DNA of 64,000 nt from the NCBI GenBank assembly GCA_964030785.1, contig OZ034968.1, positions 44,454,186 to 44,518,185 of the forward strand. Reading direction: 5' to 3'. The notes below the pieces were generated by a model that worked only from the letters and a program-made list of their open reading frames with translations, was not told the origin of the DNA and did no database searches. Below are positions 40,801 to 46,200 of the stretch, piece by piece; within the stretch, counting starts at the first letter, position 1, and every line of letters begins with the position of its first letter. The position numbers and the translations under genes are program-made. This DNA is from Siderastrea siderea (Eukaryota > Cnidaria > Anthozoa > Scleractinia > Rhizangiidae).

Positions 40801-42773
40801 ATGACCTTCACCTCTATAATATGGACACCTTCATAATATGTACATTCATCCCTGTCCCTTTGGTGTTTGTATTAAAGTGGTTCTACTGTAATTACATGAA
40901 CATGTATGAGGCTAGCACATTTCTCCACTATTTTAGATATTGCCTGGTGACTGGTTTCACCAGGATCCCCCCCCCCCACCCCTGGGCTAGATTTTTGCAC
41001 ATTTTCATCCCTTTGCCTGCATATGTGGTGGTATTGTTCACAATGCATGATAAAATAAATACTGCTATAATTAATCAACTTCTCTTTTTACTCTTTAAGG
41101 GAACACTACTCCTGTTTTGACTACTGAGTCGACCAAGGTTTCCTTCATTTCCCCTCTCCAATTGGAGACAGAGAAGACCACAGAAGATCTAATAAACTTT
41201 AAAGCTATCTAGCAAACTAAAGAACTGTGCACCTTCTGGCATGTGTTTGACTTTTGCTGTCTTCCACAATGTGCTTCGTGCTGCAGGAGGGCCACCAGTA
41301 ACATTCTGTAACAAATGTTTGCAGATTAAATGTTAGCCTGAGAAAACAGCCGATACTTCGCGAGGTCGCACTTGAGCTCTTGTTAAACGACATCTGAGTA
41401 ACAAGCACAGAAATTCAATACTGATGACTTGTCACTACCCAGATCTAGGTAGTGCTTCTGATTGGTTGAAACGCGAGGGAATTTCGTTTCAACCAATCAG
41501 AACCACTTCCTGTATCTGGGTAAATGACGCGCCATCAGTATGGAATTTGTACACTCATTGCTCAGATGTCGTTTTGGGAGGGCTCAAGTGGTGACCTCTC
41601 GAAACGTCAGCTGTTTTCTCAGGCTAATTAAATGTATGCTGGCCATGCAAATATAAAATGTTTGTTTTTTAAGAACCTCTCTCCCTTGAATGTGGATGGT
41701 GAACGGTAACCCCAAAAAACTCAGATCACTTATTTTAAACCCCAACCCCTGGGGTTGGTGAGACCTCTGATTGAAAATTTTTAAGGAGTTACGTGCCAAT
41801 TTAGACAATGTAACTTTGTCGCAGGTTACCAGCTTGTGATAAGCTTCTGGCACGAATTGTTTCGTGTAAATCAAACTTATAACTTGCTTGCAATTGTTGA
41901 TGGCACAAAAAATGTCACAGGATTTTGAAACATGTTTTAAAACTCTACCACAGTTGCAACCATGGGTAATGTTAATGGCAAGAGTGATTTTTGATTCTTA
42001 CATGGCCATGAGCATCGAATGCTACAGAAGTCACATACGACAGTTGTAAGCCAAAAGTGACTCACTCTGTCTAAATCGCCCCCAAGTAAAATGTAGCCAG
42101 TGATATACATGCAGATATCAGTCAGTCTGTCATTTTTAATTGTGAAAGCATGTTAAAGCTATGGAAACAGCCAAGGAAAGGAAGGAGGCAAATTGAATCA
42201 GAAATACTCTTTTCGTGTTCATTTGGGTAATGGGAAACAAAATGTTTTACTGAGATGACCAGAAAGTTTATATAAAAACTCATTAAAAACTGAGAAAATA
42301 AATGAGCTACCGGTAATCTGTATAGCTAAGGTGTAAATACTTCGATTTTAGGATGTTGGACGACTTGTAGACAAAAAAAGGTAATTAATTGATTAATGTA
42401 CATGTGGCTAGAAAGCTACGGAGAAGTATAACCGACAGACATGAAACTGAGCGGTATTTAAGCTTACGTCTATGTGGTAAACGCACAAAGCCAGCAGAAA
42501 TCTATATGACCTTACATTTCACGTCAGTTTCATGATCATGTTTTCCCGCAACATTGCACAAACAACAGCACGCACGTACTACACTACTGCTCGAGTCTGT
42601 TGTCACTCCTAACTTACCCCAAGCTCCTCTTTTGATCCTCCTCCTAAAATATCAGAGTAATAACCTCTTTGTCGAATTGTAGGGTAAGCTAATCCACCCG
42701 AAGCGGGGGACTTCGGAGTCCCTACTGATGAGTGCCTTCCATTTCGAGAAGTAGTGCGCCTCTGGGCACTCAT
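333..42773 (-). CDS. DNAH1: Dynein axonemal heavy chain 1 (inner-arm dynein), 5' 50 exons; 3' end off window
   Basis: Motor heavy chain of an inner dynein arm: an AAA+ ATPase ring on a tail that is docked on axonemal doublets, driving ciliary and flagellar bending. I traced 50 exons by GT-AG borders, phase and colinearity with vertebrate DNAH1; they total 8559 nt, exactly 2853 codons, with no stop. Vertebrate DNAH1 is about 4,270 residues, so roughly the last third (stalk strand 2, tip, AAA5-6, C-terminus) is missing to the left. The start ATG at 42771-42773 has an in-frame TGA 9 nt upstream. P-loops: GPAGTGKT about 1525-1532 (AAA1), GPTGSGKT about 1806-1813 (AAA2) and 2170-2177 (AAA3), GVGGSGRQ about 2520-2527 (AAA4). 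The N-terminal QRGYYSDIL motif and the FDNTEYDCR / PVPGK domain are DNAH1-type and argue against DNAH3/6/7/12. Exon coordinates are in the block entries. Assignment is from memory of the family, not a search. Confidence 0.96.
2083..2155 (-). repeat. tRNA-like sequence (SINE head or tRNA pseudogene)
   Basis: Read on the minus strand it has an A-box-like GGCTCAGTGGTTAGAACAT and a B-box-like GGTTTCGATTCC at tRNA spacing. The acceptor stem does not close and no 3' body is evident, so I call it a tRNA-derived SINE head or pseudogene inside the DNAH1 intron, not a functional tRNA. Confidence 0.6.
2733..2908. mobile_element. Tc1/mariner-type MITE (about 176 bp, TA target)
   Basis: Ends CAGTACCGCTC...GAGCGGTACTG are flanked on both sides by TA (2731-2732 and 2909-2910). 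The terminal inverted repeats extend about 28 bp with one mismatch (AAAGTATTGGTGCA inside both). A second internal palindrome uses CCGCGGTGG / CCACCGCGG. No coding capacity. It lies in the DNAH1 intron between exons 46 and 47. Confidence 0.8.
3095..3261. mobile_element. Hairpin MITE next to exon 46 donor
   Basis: Nearly complete palindrome. The arms start AATAGCCCTTTTCAC and run about 70 bp each (GTTACCTTTTCTCATTTGCA, then GGCAATTTCGGGC) around a short AAAAAGTGCAAA loop. If TA is the target duplication the core is GCCCTTTTC...GAAAAGGGC. The right end reaches to within about 6 nt of the exon/intron border at 3267/3268. Confidence 0.8.
3268..6015 (-). CDS. DNAH1: DNAH1 exons 42-46: AAA4
   Basis: Exons 5683-6015, 5000-5196, 4415-4550, 3981-4189 and 3268-3436. 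Exon 42 has [20 protein letters not shown] and [15 protein letters not shown]. Exon 43 has the AAA4 P-loop [14 protein letters not shown], in which Arg replaces the usual P-loop Lys, as I recall also for vertebrate DNAH1. Exon 44 has the Walker B-like VFLFSDTQ. Exon 45 has [14 protein letters not shown]. Exon 46 has [26 protein letters not shown]. The donor of exon 46 is only about 6 nt from an inserted hairpin MITE (3095-3261). Confidence 0.96.
5509..5534. repeat. (GACT)n microsatellite
   Basis: About six uninterrupted GACT units inside a longer degenerate TGACTGA-rich stretch (5455-5640), in the DNAH1 intron between exons 42 and 43. Confidence 0.9.
6026..6053. repeat. (ATTGT)n microsatellite by exon 42 acceptor
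   Basis: Five ATTGT units just upstream (in gene sense) of the exon 42 acceptor at 6016-6018; short and simple. Confidence 0.85.
6523..11162 (-). CDS. DNAH1: DNAH1 exons 36-41: AAA3
   Basis: Exons 11055-11162, 9770-9910, 9069-9229, 8529-8686, 8076-8249 and 6523-6611. Exon 36 ends in an acidic insert ([12 protein letters not shown]), like the acidic loop of vertebrate DNAH1. The P-loop GPTGSGKT opens exon 38 (residues about 2170-2177). Exon 39 has KGVFGPPLG and Walker [13 protein letters not shown]. Exon 40 has [20 protein letters not shown]3 is the regulatory ATPase site in dyneins. Exon 41 (29 codons plus split ends, [16 protein letters not shown]) is weakly conserved and was placed by phase and splice signals. 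Confidence 0.95.
7305..7619. mobile_element. hAT-type MITE (315 bp) with 8-bp target duplication
   Basis: Terminal inverted repeats TAGGGCTGCAACGATACA and its complement. They are flanked by GCGACTAC (7297-7304) and GCGAGTAC (7620-7627), an 8-bp duplication with one mismatch, the size expected for hAT. The interior is built of CGATACGATAC-type units. Non-coding, within the DNAH1 intron between exons 40 and 41. Confidence 0.85.
8917..8972. repeat. (GATGAC)n-type microsatellite
   Basis: Imperfect GATGAT/GACGAT repeat in the DNAH1 intron between exons 38 and 39. Confidence 0.85.
10222..10308. repeat. Perfect 30-bp C-rich/G-rich inverted repeat, G-quadruplex-capable
   Basis: The left arm 10222-10251 (CCCCCACCTACCCCTCCCC onward) is the exact reverse complement of 10279-10308, with a 27-nt spacer. 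The right arm has four G runs (GGG, GGGG, GGGG, GGGGG) with loops of 3, 1 and 5 nt, a canonical quadruplex pattern. It lies in the large intron between exons 36 and 37 of DNAH1. No TE family recognised. Confidence 0.85.
11442..16178 (-). CDS. DNAH1: DNAH1 exons 29-35: AAA2
   Basis: Exons 16072-16178, 15348-15519, 14681-14835, 13897-14074, 13039-13233, 12231-12350 and 11442-11597. Exon 29 has the [13 protein letters not shown] segment leading into AAA2. Exon 30 has the P-loop [11 protein letters not shown] at its end. Exon 31 has [15 protein letters not shown] and ends THEW. Exon 32 has [23 protein letters not shown], and exon 33 has [15 protein letters not shown]. In dyneins AAA2 normally binds but does not hydrolyse nucleotide (family knowledge). 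Exon 35 ([14 protein letters not shown]) leads to AAA3. The split Trp codon between exons 31 and 32 confirms the borders. Confidence 0.96.
12655..12850. repeat. Degenerate TTGGTTGGT / GTTCGCTC repeat
   Basis: Low-complexity region of GGTTGGTTAGTT, TTCGTTCACT and GCTCGTTCGC units in the DNAH1 intron between exons 33 and 34. No gene signal. Confidence 0.7.
15722..15790 (-). repeat. tRNA-like SINE head
   Basis: On the minus strand it starts GGCTCGATAGCTCATTTAGT and continues through GAGCGTTGCATTGATATCGG to AGGTCAGGAGTTTGAATTCC, the A/B-box layout of a tRNA. It is mutated (GTTTGAATTCC instead of GTTCGAATCC). The 3' body is not delimited. Between DNAH1 exons 29 and 30. Confidence 0.6.
16940..20581 (-). 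CDS. DNAH1: DNAH1 exons 23-28: AAA1 (main ATPase)
   Basis: Exons 20380-20581, 19798-19895, 19099-19204, 18339-18452, 17605-17754 and 16940-17026. AAA1 is the principal ATP-hydrolysing module. Walker [13 protein letters not shown] sits at the end of exon 23 (residues about 1525-1536). Walker B CFDEFNR is in exon 25 (about 1575-1581), and the sensor segment [10 protein letters not shown] in exon 26 (about 1625-1634). The [14 protein letters not shown] and [21 protein letters not shown] segments are nearly invariant across dyneins. All catalytic residues I can identify are intact, so this looks like a functional motor gene. Confidence 0.97.
19688..19742. repeat. (AAAT)n microsatellite with TTTA palindromic end
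   Basis: About ten AAAT units that turn into TTTATTTATTTA, so the 3' part can fold back. It ends about 55 bp from the exon 24 donor. Confidence 0.9.
21105..28637 (-). CDS. DNAH1: DNAH1 exons 13-22: distal tail and linker
   Basis: Exons 28340-28637, 27541-27852, 26116-26256, 25115-25492, 24298-24366, 23968-24126, 22919-23098, 22291-22428, 21525-21605 and 21105-21187. This is the region Pfam calls DHC_N2, the mechanical linker that swings across the AAA ring. Landmarks are [116 protein letters not shown] and [10 protein letters not shown]. These match other axonemal heavy chains and DNAH1 best. The short exon 17 (69 nt) is supported by phase and by [20 protein letters not shown]. Confidence 0.96.
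23157..23392. mobile_element. Inverted-repeat element (about 235 bp MITE)
   Basis: Arms CGTGCGTTTCT...AAAGCCC...GTTTTCGGGCC and the inverted GGCCGAAAACGTTTCGGG...AGAAACGCACG bracket a unique centre. Arm similarity is imperfect and I cannot assign a superfamily or a clear target duplication. DNAH1 intron between exons 18 and 19. Confidence 0.6.
25564..25723. mobile_element. pogo/Tigger-like MITE (Tc1/mariner, TA target), degraded
   Basis: Starts TA-CAGTCGAACCTCGATTTAAC and ends with an inverted GTTAAATCGACGTTCTGGAG followed by TA. Internal TTCGTTATA(T/C)CGAGG units are typical of pogo/Tigger ends. Non-coding; between DNAH1 exons 15 and 16. Confidence 0.65.
26424..27057. mobile_element. TTAA-flanked MITE, family A copy 1 (634 bp)
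   Basis: Ends GGTCATTGCCC and GGGAATGACC, with TTAA on both sides (26420-26423 and 27058-27061). Internal landmarks TACTGCGCACGATTTG, CGCGCGC and AATAGGTTTCCTATG recur in the copy at 49865-50509. TTAA duplication suggests piggyBac mobilisation. It contains no transposase. It fills much of the intron between DNAH1 exons 14 and 15. Confidence 0.75.
27156..27195. repeat. (AAATA)n microsatellite
   Basis: About seven AAATA/TAAAA units in the DNAH1 intron between exons 14 and 15. Confidence 0.9.
28975..32082 (-). CDS. DNAH1: DNAH1 exons 9-12: tail helical bundles
   Basis: Exons 31952-32082, 30729-31073, 29439-29664 and 28975-29177. They encode the mostly alpha-helical tail: [71 protein letters not shown] and [19 protein letters not shown], all close to vertebrate DNAH1. 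Predicted role by family: tail packing and binding of intermediate and light chains. The exon 10 donor was set at GTAAGC (30723-30728) because only that choice restores the reading frame into exon 11. The intron between exons 8 and 9 (about 2.5 kb) carries a Penelope-like retroelement, and that between exons 9 and 10 a foldback MITE. Confidence 0.94.
31338..31629. mobile_element. Foldback MITE (292 bp)
   Basis: Ends AAGGCTGGTTTTCA...TGAAAACCAGCCTT. Almost the whole sequence is palindromic: CATAAGGATAAACAAGTCTTGCGT and GACATAAGC arms, then a second nested pair made of GCTGTTTTGACAATGAAAAC and its complement. Possible TTTAA target duplication. Non-coding, between DNAH1 exons 9 and 10. Confidence 0.8.
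32527..33128 (+). pseudogene. Penelope-like reverse transcriptase fragment, frameshifted
   Basis: The first frame has [18 protein letters not shown] and [19 protein letters not shown], the conserved RT block of Penelope-like elements. A frameshift between about 32746 and 32805 moves the reading frame. The catalytic YIDD (32805-32816) and [19 protein letters not shown] / LPFLDIKLP are in the next frame. A further disruption near 33128 separates it from the endonuclease part. The fingers domain and N-terminus are missing, so it cannot be active. Confidence 0.85.
33211..33843 (+). CDS. Penelope-like element C-terminus with GIY-YIG endonuclease (partial gene)
   Basis: Open frame of 210 codons to a TAA at 33841-33843. 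Residues about 19-100 are the thumb/linker region ([37 protein letters not shown]). Then comes a Cys-rich segment ([17 protein letters not shown]). The GIY-YIG nuclease is at about 108-195: [27 protein letters not shown], and a conserved EAEHFN. The nuclease makes the target nick for retrotransposition. This domain is still open although the RT upstream is broken. The Met used here is simply the first in frame; the real protein starts further upstream. Confidence 0.85.
   Translation: MSPTRLNVTIVNIVPLVLTYHPFNTVTRKILVENFNILSTDPETRGIFPEPPLVSYRRDKNLRDFLVHSTSGSQRPLDAGSFPYCRPRCQTCQYITSQTVLHGPKSSQNRFTCQSENVVYCITCRRCTSMYIGETGRRLRERFSEHLRSIRNRSPGHPEAEHFNSANHTIDDIRVCGVKQCSGSNTSRKRWEMQLIFKLGTLKPGGLSFI
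34353..34575. mobile_element. MITE (223 bp) close to exon 8 donor
   Basis: Ends CTGGGTCCAGTTGCATAAAG and CTTTATGCAACCTGGCCCAG. Inverted-repeat arms run about 46 bp (AAACTTAAGATTAAGTGGG inside), and the inner arms GGAGGATTTT / AAAATCCTCC also pair. It ends 29 bp from the exon 8 border at 34604/34605. Confidence 0.8.
34605..38681 (-). CDS. DNAH1: DNAH1 exons 5-8: N-terminal tail domain
   Basis: Exons 37974-38681 (708 nt, the longest in the window), 36406-36563, 35217-35431 and 34605-34772. Exon 5 carries the [19 protein letters not shown] block, a PVPGK loop, [15 protein letters not shown] and YNLYVDCMP, all characteristic of the DNAH1 tail. A 30-residue Asn/Gly/Val-rich stretch in the middle (about 38250-38330) is less conserved and is probably a surface loop. 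Exon 6 ends with the acidic run [11 protein letters not shown]. Exon 7 has the [11 protein letters not shown] helix, and exon 8 has [18 protein letters not shown]. Borders after exons 5-7 are phases 2, 1 and 0. Confidence 0.95.
35660..35905 (-). repeat. tRNA-derived SINE
   Basis: On the minus strand it starts with a tRNA-like head (GTTGGTATAGTGAATAGCG as A box region, canonical B box GGTTCGAGGCC) followed by a body with CACCCGGGTG, GGGGGTAGCCCGGCAATGG and CATCCCATCCAG. From memory this body is common in coral genomes. DNAH1 intron between exons 6 and 7. Confidence 0.75.
35936..36013 (+). repeat. SINE/LINE 3' tail with AAAGCGCT hairpin and (TTA)n
   Basis: GTAAAGCGCTTTTGATCATA, then AAAAAGCGCTATAGAAGTAT, then (TTA)n. 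This hairpin-plus-microsatellite layout is the 3' end of many L2/CR1-type LINEs and their SINEs. A second copy is at 47402-47490. Confidence 0.7.
37630..37790. repeat. Inverted pair of Penelope-type termini
   Basis: Left TCAACTGAGTTGAAAAGG...AAATTGGCCACC and right GGTGGCAATTTACG...CAACTCAGTTGA are inverted copies. Between them CTCTGACGAAG (minus strand) and GGCTAATGCTCAAAAGGTCA (plus strand) are degraded versions of the CTGACGAAG...GAAACGTCAG core I associate with Penelope ends. DNAH1 intron between exons 5 and 6. Confidence 0.55.
38998..42773 (-). CDS. DNAH1: DNAH1 exons 1-4: N-terminal extension
   Basis: Exons 42618-42773 (52 codons), 41233-41305, 40248-40342 and 38998-39086. Exon 1 begins [10 protein letters not shown], is rich in Ser, Arg and Gly, and ends with the conserved [14 protein letters not shown] stretch that also opens vertebrate DNAH1. 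Exons 2 and 3 are weakly conserved. Exon 4 contains [12 protein letters not shown], nearly identical to the vertebrate protein, which anchors the frame. Donors and acceptors are GT-AG, with phases 0, 1, 0 and 2 at the exon ends. The region is the start of the cargo- or axoneme-binding tail. Exon 2 is the least certain, since it rests on splice signals and phase only. Confidence 0.88.
39553..39766. mobile_element. MITE family B copy 1
   Basis: Starts TTGTGTGGTTCCAGAAAATA and ends with the inverted GTGTGGATGTTTTCTCGAAC...ACACA. The body is G/A-rich. The same left end recurs at 44811. DNAH1 intron between exons 3 and 4. Confidence 0.7.
40621..40888. mobile_element. pogo/Tigger-like MITE (268 bp, TA target)
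   Basis: TA-CAGTGAAACCTCTCTAAC at the left and GTATTAAAGTGGTTCTACTG-TA at the right (TA at 40619-40620 and 40889-40890). Internal tandem CACCTCTA(C/T)A(A/T)(A/T)ATGGACA units. Non-coding, between DNAH1 exons 2 and 3. Confidence 0.8.
41333..41627. mobile_element. MITE (295 bp) ending 27 nt from exon 2 acceptor
   Basis: TTAGCCTGAGAAAACAGC...GCTGTTTTCTCAGGCTAA termini. The arms continue with imperfect pairing (TGTTAAACGACATCTGAG / CTCAGATGTCGTTTTGGGAG, ATTCAATACTGATGAC / CCATCAGTATGGAATTT) to a central CTTCTGATTGGTTGAAAC palindrome. I recall this family as abundant in corals. In DNAH1 intron 1. Confidence 0.85.
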
Positions 42774-43223
42774 AACGACTCAAAAATTGTCGAAAACGTT
42801 GCAGTCGCCGTAAATAAAATCTGTTTTCTAGCAATCAGTCGTTTTAAGAGGGATAAAGGCCACAGTTTTTCGTCTCTGTAATTATTGAATCCTCTTGTCC
42901 GCCATATTGTTTCTTTACTAAATCCCAGGCACTAAGTTGCTATGACAACGTTCTCTGTGAGAACAAGAAAGACTTTGTACAATAAAGTAGAGAAAATACA
43001 ACATCTTGAAATCTCTATTCTCAAAAATGAAGTAAACCCTCTTTTTACGCAAGTATATATATGAAATAAAATTACCCAGTGGTATTAAATTTTGTAGTAA
43101 CAAAAACTCACTGTAAAGCAACATCGAATGACTTCGGATCACTTCGGCGAAACTTCGGTAAACCCCGAACTTTTCCGATGTAAAGGAAACGGAAAAAATG
43201 CCCGGATGTCAGTTGGTTTCAAT
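42774..43223. promoter_or_regulatory. Head-to-head promoter region between DNAH1 and a plus-strand gene
   Basis: About 450 bp separate the two divergent start codons. It holds an X-box (42936-42949). An ACAATATGGCGG motif on the minus strand (about 42902-42913) mirrors CAATATGGCGG at the start codon of the opposite gene. On the minus strand the ATG in that motif opens only a 7-codon upstream frame. No TATA box was identified. A repeat of CACTTCGG / GACTTCGG near 43130-43160 was noted. Confidence 0.6.
42936..42949. promoter_or_regulatory. RFX X-box (GTTGCTATGACAAC)
   Basis: Matches the consensus RYYNYY-N(1-3)-RRNRAC with a 2-nt spacer: half-sites GTTGCT and GACAAC. RFX factors bind such sites to drive ciliary genes in animals, and the site lies 163 bp upstream of the DNAH1 start codon. 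Function is inferred from motif and position. Confidence 0.7.
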
Positions 43224-43314
43224 ATGGCGGCCCACAGGGGATTGTGTTTGGGTCAAGTTCTTCTTCGCCGTACAGTTCTGCAGAGACCACAAGTTTTGCT
43301 AGGAATAAGAAAAG
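43224..43314 (+). CDS. First coding exon of an unidentified gene, mitochondrial-presequence-like
   Basis: Start AATATGGCGGCC, then 30 codons ending with a strong donor (AAAAG|GTAAGT at 43315). The peptide MAAHRGLCLGQVLLRRTVLQ... has five or more Arg, no acidic residues and Leu/Val spacing, as in an amphipathic mitochondrial targeting sequence. An in-frame upstream ATG lies at 43206-43208. I found no second exon in this window; it may lie in the gap (46001-46200), beyond the repeats, or off the right edge. Identity unknown. Confidence 0.5.
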
Positions 43315-43624
43315 GTAAGTTCTGTCTTAGCTGTATTGTGTGTTCGTTGTCTAGAAGAAATTACGAGCCACAATGACCACAAAGATCAACAAATTGTTAA
43401 GATCTGGACGATTGCATGTGTGCATATTGGCTTAACGAAGCTACATGTGATATACTTATTTATTTTGTGTTCTAATTTAAGGCTGGTCTAACTGGAAACA
43501 TTTAAAATCCTTGGTACATTAGATTCTAGTTTAAATTGATAGAAATCCAAAGACTTTGATATAGACTTGACCCGAATTGTACTTGAATTCATAACCATCA
43601 AGGCGGCTATTCTATCGTTTACTT

Positions 43625-44656
43625 CACTCTAAAACCAGATTTCTCAATTTAAGACGAAAAAGTTCTTGTTTTTTTCCGGTAGTAAGGGTCCAAGTCATCT
43701 TATTTTAAAGTTCTCAATTTAAGAAAGTTATCTCAATACAAGAATAATTTCTCAAATTAATGTAAGAATCCCCAAAAAATAAGAAAAAATCTAGAACTTT
43801 TCTTGTTTTAAGAGTCAGCAAAAAAGTCTCTTTTACTTGATTTCAGGCCAAATATGTTCTTAATTCAAGAAATCAATATGTCCGCTGCGATCGTGCAGTT
43901 CTTTGATGTAAACGACGGTAGACACGGAAATCTAACACTTACTTTTACTTGTTTGGCCTACTATTTTGTTTTGATTCAGCTGTAAATAAAGATGCTTAAG
44001 TTCAATAATGATTTCACATTTAATAACGCAAAGGAAACAAATAATAAAACTTGGTCAAATTACAAAAGAAAAAAAACAAAAAATAAGTCGTCCCGAGGTG
44101 AGTTGAACCCGGCACTCTAGGTTGACAGTCGCCCGTGCTAACCACTTGACAAACATGCACTCACATGCTACGAGAGGTAAAAAATTAATATAAAGACAAA
44201 CTAATGCCACGAACAACTTGCGAATAACTTCTATTTGTTCATGTGCAATCGCATGAGGCTGGCTGCCTCCACAAAAACGAAAAAATTCTCGCTGTCTTCT
44301 CGCAGAGGACTTTTGTTTGTGGGCGTTGTAACCTTTCTTGGTTTGGAGGTAGTTAAGATTGTCTTCTTTGCTGTGCATGTTGCGAAAGCCGGCACGTTCT
44401 TATTTTTAGACGACGATTAAGACACGATCATACTAATGCCTATAATAAGAATTTTTCCTCTTTTTGTGCCTTAGTTTTAAGATCAAATTTATTCTTAAAA
44501 TGAAGTTTAAAGTCAAGAGCACATTTCTTATTTTGTGTCCTAGTTTTGAGTAAAAAAAATTTCTTAAATTGATGTTTAAAATCGAGATCACATGTCTTAA
44601 TTTGAGAATGTAAGAACTAAAAACAAGAATGGTTGAAAAATCCTAGGTTTAGAGTG
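43625..44656. mobile_element. CACTA/EnSpm-like non-autonomous element (1032 bp)
   Basis: Termini CACTCTAAAACC and GGTTTAGAGTG with 3-bp CTT duplications (43622-43624, 44657-44659), the hallmark size for CMC/EnSpm. The subterminal regions hold many copies, in both orientations, of CTCAATTTAAGA / TTCTTAAATTGA-type units. No transposase. A tRNA-like segment sits inside. Confidence 0.7.
44091..44165 (-). repeat. tRNA(Asp)-like sequence inside CACTA-like element
   Basis: On the minus strand: GTCAAGTGGTTAGCACGGGC, an anticodon-loop-like CTGTCAA (GTC), then GCCGGGTTCAACTC. The acceptor stem does not pair, so it is a tRNA pseudogene or SINE head. Confidence 0.55.
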
Positions 44657-44810
44657 CTTGGCATACTTCTGTTATAAGCTTAAGTTATTTTAGGCAACTT
44701 CTGTTGCATGTATATCACATGCACATTTTAATGAAGATTACAGTGTAAGCTAATTAGCTTACATTGGACTCTTGATGACTCAAACCAACGGGAAATTATT
44801 GTTCTAGTAA

Positions 44811-44814
44811 TTGT

Positions 44815-44847
<33 letters not shown>

Positions 44848-44950
44848 CGGAAGGGATTGGAATTTCCAGGGGGGTGGGGGGGTCAAAGGCCCAGGAAAAT
44901 CCTGAGCGGGGGGGGGGGGGGTGTTGTATCAATTTATATTATTTTTTCCA
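44811..44950. mobile_element. MITE family B copy 2, with long G runs
   Basis: Repeats the left end of the 39553 copy (TTGTGTGGTTCCAGAAAATA then TCCATACC) followed by C9 and G13 homopolymers. The right end is not clear. The rest of 44950-45999 shows nothing I can support as a gene. Confidence 0.6.
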
Positions 44951-46000
44951 GACCGGTTCCATTATTCCTATATGTTAAATTTTCTGTTTGCATTTTGCTT
45001 ACCAATCCGCGGACGCAAACATTGATCTTGTTAACTGCACAAAACTAATATTTTCAAGGTGGTCAGGCTCGATTTCTGGTGCTGCGAGAGTCCGGTCATT
45101 TTAACAGCGGCGGATTAGCGAACAGCTCATGCTGCAGAAGACGAGTAAATCCCGTAAATTACACCAAGAATCTCTGTCACACATATTTAAGCAGATACGT
45201 CTGTCATTTGATTTCGAACTATATCCATCTCTGCTAGTAGCAGCGCAGACATTTACGTCGCATTTCTTCGTTGTTGTTCGCCGGCGTGAAAACTATCGTT
45301 TGAACTGAATTATTGCGTCAACATTGAGCACAGTAGTAATTCGGAATCGACACAAAACAGTTCTTGATCCCGCTAAGAGTAATTCTTGATCGAAAACTAC
45401 GTAAAAACACTGTAATAATTATAGTTCGGCAAACAAATATTATCTGTAAGAAATTTACGACTTAGGCGCGTTATGTAAATCAAAAATAAAAACATGCCCG
45501 TTTCACGGGTTTTGACTCAAACATTTATAATATTTCGGCATGAAAGAAACGGGCAAAACTTCTTCGGTAGCAGTGGAAAATCACACAGGCGTTATTACAA
45601 TTGCATAAAGCAAGTATAAAATAAAGTAAAAGGCATCCCAAGTATTAAAAGGGAAGTGTTTGATGGGAGCGCGTAACATGAACCATTGTTCAGATAAGTT
45701 TGTTTACAGAACATTCCCGCGTGTGCGCTGAAATGTTTTCGAATACATTCATGCTGCTTGCAACGTCGTTTTCGGCTTAACTTTACATTAGATAAATCTA
45801 GTTGTACAAAAGTTTTCTAGCTTTGCCAGGTCTCCAGAGAAGACGGTTTACCACAGCCTTACATCAGCATAAATAAAAGCAGAATTATGCAAATTGCAAA
45901 ATCGGCGGCATGTCAAACTTTCACCGCCAGTCGACGAGACAACGGGACGCTAATTGTTGTGGAGAAGATTGAATTACACTTCACGATGGAAACCGGAAGG

Positions 46001-46200
46001 NNNNNNNNNNNNNNNNNNNNNNNNNNNNNNNNNNNNNNNNNNNNNNNNNNNNNNNNNNNNNNNNNNNNNNNNNNNNNNNNNNNNNNNNNNNNNNNNNNNN
46101 NNNNNNNNNNNNNNNNNNNNNNNNNNNNNNNNNNNNNNNNNNNNNNNNNNNNNNNNNNNNNNNNNNNNNNNNNNNNNNNNNNNNNNNNNNNNNNNNNNNN
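46001..46200. other. Assembly gap (200 N)
   Basis: Exactly 200 N, a conventional gap size. Frames running through it are artefacts. Confidence 1.

Noticed and set aside
333..42773. Assignment as DNAH3, DNAH6, DNAH7 or DNAH12
   Set aside because: The long N-terminal extension with QRGYYSDIL and the [14 protein letters not shown] domain, plus match over AAA1-AAA4, fit DNAH1.
44091..44165. Functional tRNA-Asp gene
   Set aside because: Acceptor stem does not pair and it lies inside a transposon-like element.
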